Below, piece by piece: positions 26,097-32,986 of a DNA stretch of 49,095 bases. Each line of letters opens with the position of its first letter. Position 1 is the first letter of the stretch. The notes beneath the pieces were generated by a model. The model did no database searches. It had not been told where the DNA came from and saw nothing but the letters and a program-made list of their open reading frames with translations. The translations under genes and the position numbers were made by a program. The stretch is from Tepidanaerobacteraceae bacterium. Its GTDB lineage: Bacteria > Bacillota > Thermosediminibacteria > Thermosediminibacterales > Tepidanaerobacteraceae. The stretch covers positions 1-49,095 of the forward strand of contig JARRBK010000009.1 of NCBI GenBank assembly GCA_029982615.1, read 5' to 3'.

Positions 26097-27439
26097 TTGT
26101 GCTCACCCCCCTTGCTTTTTTCCATGGTAGGAGGAAGTTTCTGGGAAAGATCCAGCATTTCCGCTGCCAACTGCTTAACCTTGTCTCTTAATTTAAACAG
26201 ACAATCCGTTTCGTTTGCCTCGCCTTGCACTATATCTTCCGCAAGAGCCCTGCAATTGGGCGAACCGCAGCTGCCGCAATCCAAGCCAGGCAGTTCCTTC
26301 AGGGTCCTTTCCAGCTGTTCCATTTTTTGTATAGCCTTCGCTATATCTTCGTCCAATCTAAGGGAGGGCTTTGGAAGAATTTTTTCCTCAAAATCATAGT
26401 ATTTTTTTTCAAGTCTATCGATAACTTCTTTTATATCTATTGAGCTTTTGCTTCCTAATTTCTCAAAAAGCCTTCGGATTCTCACTCGGGCAACGAATTG
26501 ATTTTCTACCGTCAGGGCTCCTCCGATGCATCCGCCTATGCACGCCTGACATTCAATGTAATCTATGTCTGACAGTTTGTTTAATTCTACTTCTTCCAAA
26601 ACTCCTATACAGTTATGAATCCCATCGACTGCTAGGTGGTTATCGCCCCCTATGGCCTGGTTTTCGCCTCCTGCACTTCCCCAGCCTATGCCAATACCCG
26701 AGGCTCTGCCGAATATCGATTCGTATTCGTCATCGCTCAAATTTTTTATTACTTCAGCGTATACGTTTGCAATAGACAGCACGCCGTCTACGAAGGATTT
26801 ATCAGCACCAATGGGCTGTTTTACTGAAGTAACCTTGGCCGGGCACGGGCTTATGAAGAAAACGCCTATTTCTTCGCTTTTTATACCATACCTGTCCACC
26901 AATATTTCTTTTGCTCTTTTTGCAGCTATTTCAACAGGTGCTTTAATGGGTATAACATTTTTTATAAGCTCTGGAAACCTTACCTGAATTAGCCTCAAAA
27001 CCGCAGGGCATGAAGATGAGATTAGAGGCCTAATATCTGTATGGCGCTTTATATATTCCCTTATGGCAATTGAAACCTCTTCAGCTGCCAAAGGCACTTC
27101 ATATATTTCATCGAATCCAATTTTCTTGAGAGCACTTAGTACACTATTTATAGATGTCCCTTCCTTAAATTGACCATAAAAGCTGGGCGCGGGCAGTGCT
27201 ACTTTAATTTTGAATTGCTTTAGCTTCTCAAAATCATCTACGGTTGCGTATTTTGCATGATTTGGGCAGACCCGTATGCATTCGCCGCAATCGATGCATT
27301 TGTTTTCCATTATATGGGCCTTCCCGTTTCTAACTCTTATGGCCTCGGTGGGGCAGCCTTTTATGCAGTTAGTGCATCCTCTGCATTTTTCTATATCGAG
27401 AGTAACCGAGTGGTAATCCCGCCACAAGATTATCACCAT
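26093..27439 (-). CDS. Putative sensory [FeFe] hydrogenase (HydS-like, no PAS domain)
   Basis: This 448-residue protein begins with two ferredoxin clusters (CRGCTNCIKGCP, CIDCGECIRVCP), continues with an H-cluster domain and ends with a further four-cysteine Fe-S motif (CGSCGSPNCRALAEDI...C). The H-cluster loops read SSSCPAV, SPCPAK and ECQACIGGCIGG. All four cluster-ligand cysteines appear kept, but the first cysteine of the catalytic TSCCP motif, used for proton transfer, is serine. Such changes are known in sensory types such as the Thermoanaerobacter mathranii HydS of group D, which also lacks a PAS domain and lies in a bifurcating hydrogenase operon. I therefore infer an H2 or redox sensor rather than a production enzyme. 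The start at 27439 has only a weak ribosome site. Confidence 0.82.
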   Translation of the reverse strand: MVIILWRDYHSVTLDIEKCRGCTNCIKGCPTEAIRVRNGKAHIMENKCIDCGECIRVCPNHAKYATVDDFEKLKQFKIKVALPAPSFYGQFKEGTSINSVLSALKKIGFDEIYEVPLAAEEVSIAIREYIKRHTDIRPLISSSCPAVLRLIQVRFPELIKNVIPIKAPVEIAAKRAKEILVDRYGIKSEEIGVFFISPCPAKVTSVKQPIGADKSFVDGVLSIANVYAEVIKNLSDDEYESIFGRASGIGIGWGSAGGENQAIGGDNHLAVDGIHNCIGVLEEVELNKLSDIDYIECQACIGGCIGGALTVENQFVARVRIRRLFEKLGSKSSIDIKEVIDRLEKKYYDFEEKILPKPSLRLDEDIAKAIQKMEQLERTLKELPGLDCGSCGSPNCRALAEDIVQGEANETDCLFKLRDKVKQLAAEMLDLSQKLPPTMEKSKGGEHK

Positions 27440-27453
27440 CTTTCATTAAGAAG

Positions 27454-28263
27454 CTAAAGGTTAATTACCATTCTTACTTTTGTCCCTTTTCCGACAACAG
27501 AAGTTATTTCGAAAACGTCTGAAAATTTCTTCATATTTGGAAGGCCCATGCCTGCTCCAAACCCTAGTTCTCGCACGCGGTCTGGAGCAGTAGAAAATCC
27601 TTCCTGCATGGCTTTTTCGATATCAGCTATGCCCGGGCCTGTATCTTCTGCTATGACTTCAATATATCGGGGAGTAATATTAAAACTCAAATTTCCCTTT
27701 TCCGCATGAATTACAATATTCATCTCAGCTTCATACGCAACGATTGATACCCTCCTGATGGCTGATGAATTAGCTCCTATCTGCTTGAGTATCTTTTTAG
27801 CCTGTTCTGTAGCTTTACCGGCGTTGTTAAAATCGTTGCCTTCAATGTCATAAGAAAGTTTCATGCCCTGGAGATTTTCCTGCTCTTTTTCCACTGCTAT
27901 AGTCCCTGCTTCTGTCGGAGCTTGGTCACCTCTTAAACCCTCTTTATATAAGATTCCACAGGTTTCATAAAGAGGATGTTTTGTGCTAAGCAGCGGAAGT
28001 TTATGCTGTTTGGCAAGCTCAACAACGTCCTCTGGCGGAATTTTACCCCGTACAAATACAATAGCAGCAAAATCTGCCATGCTGGCTGTTTGAATTATCT
28101 GCCGATGCGTAAGCCCTGTAAGAAGAATAGCGTTAGTTTTCGTGTCTGCCAGTATATCACTCATAAGATCAGCACCGCAAGCATTGGCAACTTCTATATC
28201 CAGCAATTCTTGCCCCCATAGTATTTGTGCCTGCAGTAAATCTTTAATTCTCGAAAGTTTCAT
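27454..28263 (-). CDS. DRTGG-HATPase fusion regulatory protein
   Basis: This 269-residue protein has two parts. Residues 1 to about 115 are a DRTGG-type domain (ANACGADLMSDILADTK, STKHPLYETCGILY). Residues from about 140 on are an RsbW-like GHKL ATPase (YEAEMNIVIHAEKG as N box, EDTGPGIAD as G1, GFGAGMGLPNMKKFSD as G2). It has no phospho-acceptor histidine, so it resembles anti-sigma-factor kinases more than sensor kinases. It overlaps the rex stop by four bases. Its place between rex and the sensor-like hydrogenase suggests that the DRTGG part receives a metabolic signal and the ATPase part transmits it; the target is unknown. Confidence 0.85.
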   Translation of the reverse strand: MKLSRIKDLLQAQILWGQELLDIEVANACGADLMSDILADTKTNAILLTGLTHRQIIQTASMADFAAIVFVRGKIPPEDVVELAKQHKLPLLSTKHPLYETCGILYKEGLRGDQAPTEAGTIAVEKEQENLQGMKLSYDIEGNDFNNAGKATEQAKKILKQIGANSSAIRRVSIVAYEAEMNIVIHAEKGNLSFNITPRYIEVIAEDTGPGIADIEKAMQEGFSTAPDRVRELGFGAGMGLPNMKKFSDVFEITSVVGKGTKVRMVINL

Positions 28264-28895
28264 CTAGTATCCTCCAGATAATATGTCAAGTATTCCAGCT
28301 GCGCCGCAAGGTCCACCCTACGGAGCATTACATTGTCTCCAGTAATATTAATATTCACGGGAGCAAAATTAATGATACCCCGTATTCCGGCCTCCAGCAA
28401 TTTATCCGCCACTTCCTGAGCCGCTGAAGCCGGTACCGCTATGATGCCCAATTCAATGTTGTGGATTCGCGCTTTTTCCCCCAGCAAATCAATATGGCAT
28501 ATTTCAATACCCGCAAGTTTTTTGCCTATTTTACTGGGATCGGTATCAAAAATACAGGCTATATCAAATCCCCTTTCAGAAAAGCCTTTATACTGCGATA
28601 AAGCTCGGCCAAGATTTCCAGCGCCCACTATTGCCACCGGCCATCTTCTCCCCAAACCGAGGATTTTCATTATATAATTGTAAAGCTCTCTTGAATTGTA
28701 TCCTACCCCTCTTGTTCCAAATTCGCCAAAATATGCCAAATCTTTTCGCACTTGTGCCGGAGTCACGCCGGTGGCCTTCGCTATTTGCTGGGAAGATACT
28801 GTATCAATCCCTTTTTCGTCGGCTTCTTTCAGATAACGAGAGTACAGAGATAACCTTCCAATTGTGGCATCGGGTATCTTGAATTTTTTAAACAT
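28260..28895 (-). CDS. rex: Redox-sensing transcriptional repressor Rex
   Basis: This 211-residue repressor has an N-terminal winged helix (IGRLSLYSRYLKEADEKG, TPAQVRKDLAYFGEFGTRG) and a Rossmann NAD(H) domain (VAIVGAGNLGRALSQY) with a C-terminal domain-swap helix (LAAQLEYLTYYL). It binds its operator when NADH is low and lets go when NADH rises. I set the start at the ATG at 28895, matching the family N-terminus FKKFKIPDATIGRL; GGGAGTG lies about 13 bases upstream. The open frame extends to 28973 but the extra 26 residues look like leader. It is the first gene of the hydrogenase operon and lies just downstream of a perfect Rex operator. Confidence 0.94.
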   Translation of the reverse strand: MFKKFKIPDATIGRLSLYSRYLKEADEKGIDTVSSQQIAKATGVTPAQVRKDLAYFGEFGTRGVGYNSRELYNYIMKILGLGRRWPVAIVGAGNLGRALSQYKGFSERGFDIACIFDTDPSKIGKKLAGIEICHIDLLGEKARIHNIELGIIAVPASAAQEVADKLLEAGIRGIINFAPVNINITGDNVMLRRVDLAAQLEYLTYYLEDTR

Positions 28896-28990
28896 GGTAA
28901 ATGAATCACTCCCTAGATTTGATTTTAACACAGCAATCCGGTTTTTACAATAGTGATAAGAGAAAAAAATCACAAAGTTATAATATTGTC

Positions 28991-29020
28991 TATAGATTGT
29001 TAATTTTTTAACAATCTATA
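28991..29020. promoter_or_regulatory. Rex operator at the head of the rex-hyd operon
   Basis: The core TTGTTAATTTTTTAACAA (28997-29014) matches the Rex consensus TTGTTAA-N4-TTAACAA exactly. The dyad extends to arms of 13 bp (TATAGATTGTTAA and its complement) around the 4-base centre. It lies about 100 bases before rex and overlaps the stop codon of the upstream permease gene. Autoregulation by Rex is inferred. The promoter boxes around it are not clear. Confidence 0.88.
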
Positions 29021-29750
29021 TATATTTCCATTTGCATATACATCTTTCAATTACATCTAAAAGCGTAAATAGTAAAATCCCTATTATGCTCATTCCCAAA
29101 ATCCCGGCAAAAAGTTCATTATAATCCACGCGGGTCCACGCATCCATTATAAAATACCCTATTCCTCTGGAAGTAGCAAATGTCTCGGTAAAAAAAAGCA
29201 CTGAAAGGGCTGTACCTAGGCTTATCCTTAGCGATGTAAAGATTTGTGGCATGCATGCTGGTATCACCACATGGACGTAGATATCTCTTTTTTTACCACC
29301 CAGGCTTTTTATGGAATCCACGCTCCCTTGAGGAAGGTTCTTGCCCGCGTCTCTAGCGGTGACCGCCATATGAAAAAAAATTATTGTCGAAATCAGCAGT
29401 ATCCTCGGCAAGTCCCCCAATCCGAGCAGCATCAAAAATACAGGCAGAAAAACAATTTTCGGCACTGGATACAGCACAAGGATAATAAATGAAAAAAAAT
29501 CGTCAGCCTTTTGTTCTGTGCCCAGAAGCAGACCAAAAGGAACTCCGGTAAAAAATGCTAAAAACATTGCAGCAAGGATGCGGTAAAGGCTTGCCCATAT
29601 ATGTATTAACAGGCCATTTTCTAATAAATAAGCAAGAGTAATCACTGCACTGCAGGGTGAAGGTATAACCGGCGCACTTATCGCAGAAATCCCCCACCAC
29701 GTTATCGTTAAGGAAATCAAAGCAAAAGCATAACATCTGCTCTTTTTCAT
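29016..29750 (-). CDS. ABC transporter permease, SsuC/TauC/ThiX-like
   Basis: This 244-residue membrane protein has about six helices and the EAA-type coupling loop SIKSLGGKKRDIYVHVVIPA. It is the channel of an importer using the NMT1-type binding protein encoded two genes upstream. Relatives carry sulfonates, taurine, thiamine precursors or riboflavin. Its ATG overlaps the ATPase stop by four bases. Its stop codon lies inside the Rex operator. Confidence 0.87.
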   Translation of the reverse strand: MKKSRCYAFALISLTITWWGISAISAPVIPSPCSAVITLAYLLENGLLIHIWASLYRILAAMFLAFFTGVPFGLLLGTEQKADDFFSFIILVLYPVPKIVFLPVFLMLLGLGDLPRILLISTIIFFHMAVTARDAGKNLPQGSVDSIKSLGGKKRDIYVHVVIPACMPQIFTSLRISLGTALSVLFFTETFATSRGIGYFIMDAWTRVDYNELFAGILGMSIIGILLFTLLDVIERCICKWKYI

Positions 29751-30487
29751 CGGCTATGCCCCCGCATCAGGTTTCTAATAAGGTCCACTGTTTTGTGATA
29801 TTCCTCGCTTTCTCTTACTCCCCATCCGCTGTTGTTTATGACATACAATATCCTTCCGGGCGACTGTGAAAATACAATAACTTTTTGGCCAAGAAAAACG
29901 GCTTCCTCAATGCTGTGGGTTACCAGCAGTATTGTCATCGGGTTTTGCCGCCAAAGGTTTAAAATCTCGCCCTGCATGTTTTCCCGAGTCATAGCATCCA
30001 GAGAAGAAAAAGGCTCGTCCATTAAAAGAAGAGAAGGCGACACCACCAGCGCCCTGCCGATGGCGACCTTTTGTTTCTGGCCGCCGGATAATTGTCCAGG
30101 ATAATGCCGGGCAAAAGGTTTGAGCAATAATTTATCCAAAATGCCGTCTACAATTTTTTTTATTTTTATACAATCTTCTCTTCTGATAACCAGGCCCAAA
30201 GCCACATTCTGCTCCACAGTTTTCCACGGAAAAAGCCCAAAATCCTGTAAAATTACCGCGGTTTCCAGGGATGGCCCCTCCACCCTTTCACCGTTTATGT
30301 ATATATTGCCCTGAGACGGCTTCAATAACCCTGCAATAGTGTAAATTAGCGTGGTTTTACCGCAACCCGAAGGACCGACCAGAGTATATATTTTTCGGTC
30401 CTCCAGTTCTAGATTAATATTGTCCAGTGCTCTCACTCTGGATTTTTCTGCAGAATACTCCACCGAAAGGTTTACAATTTCCAGCAT
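29747..30487 (-). CDS. ABC transporter ATP-binding protein, SsuB/TauB/ThiZ-like
   Basis: This 246-residue ABC ATPase has Walker A GPSGCGKTTL, Q-loop LQDFGLFPW, signature LSGGQKQKVAIGRAL, Walker B LLLMDEPFSSLD and the switch histidine VTHSIEEAVFLG. It drives the neighbouring permease. It lies about 30 bases after the binding protein gene and overlaps the permease gene. Confidence 0.9.
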   Translation of the reverse strand: MLEIVNLSVEYSAEKSRVRALDNINLELEDRKIYTLVGPSGCGKTTLIYTIAGLLKPSQGNIYINGERVEGPSLETAVILQDFGLFPWKTVEQNVALGLVIRREDCIKIKKIVDGILDKLLLKPFARHYPGQLSGGQKQKVAIGRALVVSPSLLLMDEPFSSLDAMTRENMQGEILNLWRQNPMTILLVTHSIEEAVFLGQKVIVFSQSPGRILYVINNSGWGVRESEEYHKTVDLIRNLMRGHSR

Positions 30488-30516
30488 TGCAATCTTTCCC
30501 CTGAAGTTTCAAACTG

Positions 30517-31470
30517 TCATTTTATGACTGAATCATCCACCATGTCCTTATATCCTATTCGTTTCTTGAGCAATCCTTTGTTTTGCATCCAGTGCAGCAC
30601 CTGATTTATGTCGCCTTCCGTCGGAACCGACAGCTTTGTATACTGGGGGAACTCAAAATTTCCCGCAACTTCTTCTGGAAAATGGGCAGTGGCAAGCACA
30701 TCTCTGAAATTTTCGGGGTTGGCATTAATGTCACGAGTCACTTTCTCGTATGCTCTATATACTTTTTTAATAAAATCTTTTTTACTGTTTATGGCTTCTT
30801 GTGTAAACAGCATGACACCGGGTACCAGCAATGAATCTTTTGTAGAAAGCAAAATTTTCGCTCCGGCTTTTACGGCAAGGCTTGATAAAGGTTCCGGCAA
30901 ACAAGCAGCATCGACTTTGCCGGATTTGAGCATTTCGAGCCTTACGGGCATTTTCGAAACGATAATTTTTTCTATCTCTTTGTCCGAAATGCCTTTTTCA
31001 GCAAGCAAATTGTCTACCACATACTCTATTATGGTATTTTTTGACAATGCCACTTTCTTTCCCAAAAGCCCGTTCGCGTCCTTTATCCCCGAATTAGGCG
31101 CCGCCAGTATATCGTATTTTCCACACGTTACAGAGGTAATTTTCACATCAATACCATTTTGAACTGCAAATGCCGCAGCCAGTATATCTCCCACTTCTCC
31201 ATCTATAGATCCGCTCTGAAGGGCCGCATCCCTTTCTACCGGATTGTTAAAAGATACAAGTTCAACTTTTACTCCTTCTCGGTCGAAATAACCCTTTGCA
31301 TCAGCTGCAATAAAGGGAACTGAGTCTACATCCGGCAGGACACCGATTTTAACCACCACGGCATCACTTTGGTAAGCTTCGACTTTTTTTACTGTATCTT
31401 TTTTGCCAATACTGCAGCCGTTTAACAAAAAAATTGGTATAATCAGCGTTAAAATTAATAATTTTCTCAT
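30517..31470 (-). CDS. NMT1/THI5-like ABC substrate-binding lipoprotein
   Basis: This 317-residue precursor has a lipoprotein signal ending LLNGC, then a type II periplasmic-binding fold like SsuA and ThiY (KIGVLPDVDSVPFIAADAKG, YFDREGVKVELVSF, GLLGKKVALSKNTIIEY, LEMLKSGKVDAACLPEP). It would capture a small sulfonate, a vitamin precursor or a flavin. GAGGGAGGGGG precedes the ATG. The gene follows apbE after about 125 bases on the same strand, which makes a flavin-related ligand worth testing but not proven. Confidence 0.88.
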   Translation of the reverse strand: MRKLLILTLIIPIFLLNGCSIGKKDTVKKVEAYQSDAVVVKIGVLPDVDSVPFIAADAKGYFDREGVKVELVSFNNPVERDAALQSGSIDGEVGDILAAAFAVQNGIDVKITSVTCGKYDILAAPNSGIKDANGLLGKKVALSKNTIIEYVVDNLLAEKGISDKEIEKIIVSKMPVRLEMLKSGKVDAACLPEPLSSLAVKAGAKILLSTKDSLLVPGVMLFTQEAINSKKDFIKKVYRAYEKVTRDINANPENFRDVLATAHFPEEVAGNFEFPQYTKLSVPTEGDINQVLHWMQNKGLLKKRIGYKDMVDDSVIK

Positions 31471-31596
31471 ATGTTTCCCCCTCCCTCATTTTTTCACCCA
31501 AAACTTTGGATATTTGAATATATTAATTTAATTTTGGTGTAGAGGCTAAATCAAAAAAACAATTTTTTATAAATAATTATTACATTATAGCAGTGA

Positions 31597-32643
31597 TTAT
31601 TCATCCAATTTTTCCAGTTTAAAGCTTTTGTTCGTAATTTTAAATCCGTATTGCCCAATGCCGGAACTTGTGTATATCCATCGATCTCCGGTGACAAAGG
31701 CAGCTTCCACATCAGGCATTTTTTCCACATACTTCATGCCATCTTTCAGTCCCAATGCAAAAACCGCGGTAGAAAGGGCATCAGCGTCTATGGAGCTATC
31801 AGAAATGATGGTGACGCTTACCAGCCCGTTGTCCACCGGATAACCCGTGGATGTATCCAGAATGTGATGATATCGTTTTCCATTCTTAATAAAATACCTC
31901 TCGTAAACTCCGGAAGTCACCAGGGTTTTGTCCGTTACATCCACAGTGGCAAAAGTATTGCCTCTGGGTTCAAATGGGTTTTGTATCCCTATTTTCCATG
32001 GAGAATCATCGGGTTTTCTGCCGATAACATATATGTTGCCGCCAAGGTCCACTACTGCGCTTTTTATACCGCTCGCTTTCAGTATTCGAGCCGCTTCGTC
32101 AGCAGCATAACCTTTAGCTATGGCTCCTAAATCTAATGCCATTCCCGGTTTGCTGAGCATTACACTGTTTTCATTTTCATTTACGACTACATTTTTATAA
32201 TTTACATGCCGCAGGGCAGATTTTATTTCTTCCGGCGATGGCACCCGTGCTTTATCCGTCCCTATGCCCCACAGTTTCACCAGAGGGCCTATCGTTATGT
32301 CAAATCTTCCACGGGAACTCTCAGAGTAATAAATTCCTTTCTTAATAACGTAAAAGGTGTCGGGGCTTACCTTTTGAAAATCCTTTCCTGCTTTCCTGTT
32401 TATCTCAATCACTTCACTGTCATCGCCGCTGGCGGTCATCTTTTTTTGAATATCATTTATTCTGTCAAAGACCCTATCAATAGCCTCCGATGCGTTATCT
32501 CCATAAGCAGTAATCCGAATAATTGTATCCAACATAAAATTGGTTTTTGTGACAGGGTTTTGGGTTTTTGTTGTCCCACAAGATATTAGAAGGCTTGTTA
32601 ACACGATTATAAAAAAATATTTTGCAAATGTTTTCACTGTCAA
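31597..32643 (-). CDS. apbE: FAD:protein FMN transferase (ApbE)
   Basis: This 348-residue lipoprotein (signal ending LLISCGTT) works on the outer face of the membrane and moves FMN from FAD to a threonine on target proteins. Family motifs present include the DTIIRITAYG start, RFDITIGPLVKLWGIG, ALDLGAIAKGYAAD, VDLGGNIYVIG, GKRYHHILDTSTGYPV and DADALSTAVFALG. The obvious targets here are RnfG and RnfD. The start is a TTG at 32643; an in-frame stop lies just upstream, and the only strong ribosome site is 40 bases away across a hairpin (see the leader entry). A GTG two codons downstream is an alternative. Confidence 0.93.
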   Translation of the reverse strand: MTVKTFAKYFFIIVLTSLLISCGTTKTQNPVTKTNFMLDTIIRITAYGDNASEAIDRVFDRINDIQKKMTASGDDSEVIEINRKAGKDFQKVSPDTFYVIKKGIYYSESSRGRFDITIGPLVKLWGIGTDKARVPSPEEIKSALRHVNYKNVVVNENENSVMLSKPGMALDLGAIAKGYAADEAARILKASGIKSAVVDLGGNIYVIGRKPDDSPWKIGIQNPFEPRGNTFATVDVTDKTLVTSGVYERYFIKNGKRYHHILDTSTGYPVDNGLVSVTIISDSSIDADALSTAVFALGLKDGMKYVEKMPDVEAAFVTGDRWIYTSSGIGQYGFKITNKSFKLEKLDE

Positions 32644-32692
32644 TAAAAGCGGTTCCGGTCAACAGCTATATGCCGGTACCCTACCCTCCTTT
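32641..32692 (-). promoter_or_regulatory. apbE translation-initiation region with hairpin between Shine-Dalgarno and start
   Basis: Read on the minus strand, AAAGGAGGG (32684-32692) is followed by three bases, then a hairpin with arms GGTACCGG (32673-32680) and CCGGAACC (32651-32658), one A-A mismatch and a 14-base loop, then seven bases and the TTG start (32641-32643). Linear spacing is about 40 bases; with the hairpin stacked it falls to about ten. This arrangement is read directly; its function is inference. Confidence 0.55.
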
Positions 32693-32986
32693 AAATCAAA
32701 AATTTAATAAATTTATGTCGGCATTATTGTAAAAATCTTTTAACATAATTCTACAAAAACTTATAAATTCCTTCTCAGTTTTGACGTATCATTTTTTGCA
32801 CATTTTGTAGTTTTATTCAAACATACTGTTTATTAAATTAGAATTTTATCGGGCATAAAGAAGGAAAAACAGCTTTTCATAGAATATATAAGTCAAACAT
32901 TATAAATATCGTATTCATAATTGTATCATAAAATGAACAAAGTTATTTTCAATCAACTTTCAGCAAAAATGCGAGGAGGGGAGCCA
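32693..32986. other. Divergent intergenic region between apbE and the NDH-2 pseudogene
   Basis: These AT-rich bases separate two divergent genes. At the right end GAGGAGGGGAG (about 32973-32983) is the ribosome site of the broken oxidoreductase gene. I find no convincing promoter pair, riboswitch or small gene. Confidence 0.5.

Noticed and set aside
28940-28975. Inverted repeat GTGAT...ATCAC as a second Rex site before rex
   Set aside because: The arms are only five bases and the spacer about eleven, unlike the fixed spacing of Rex operators.
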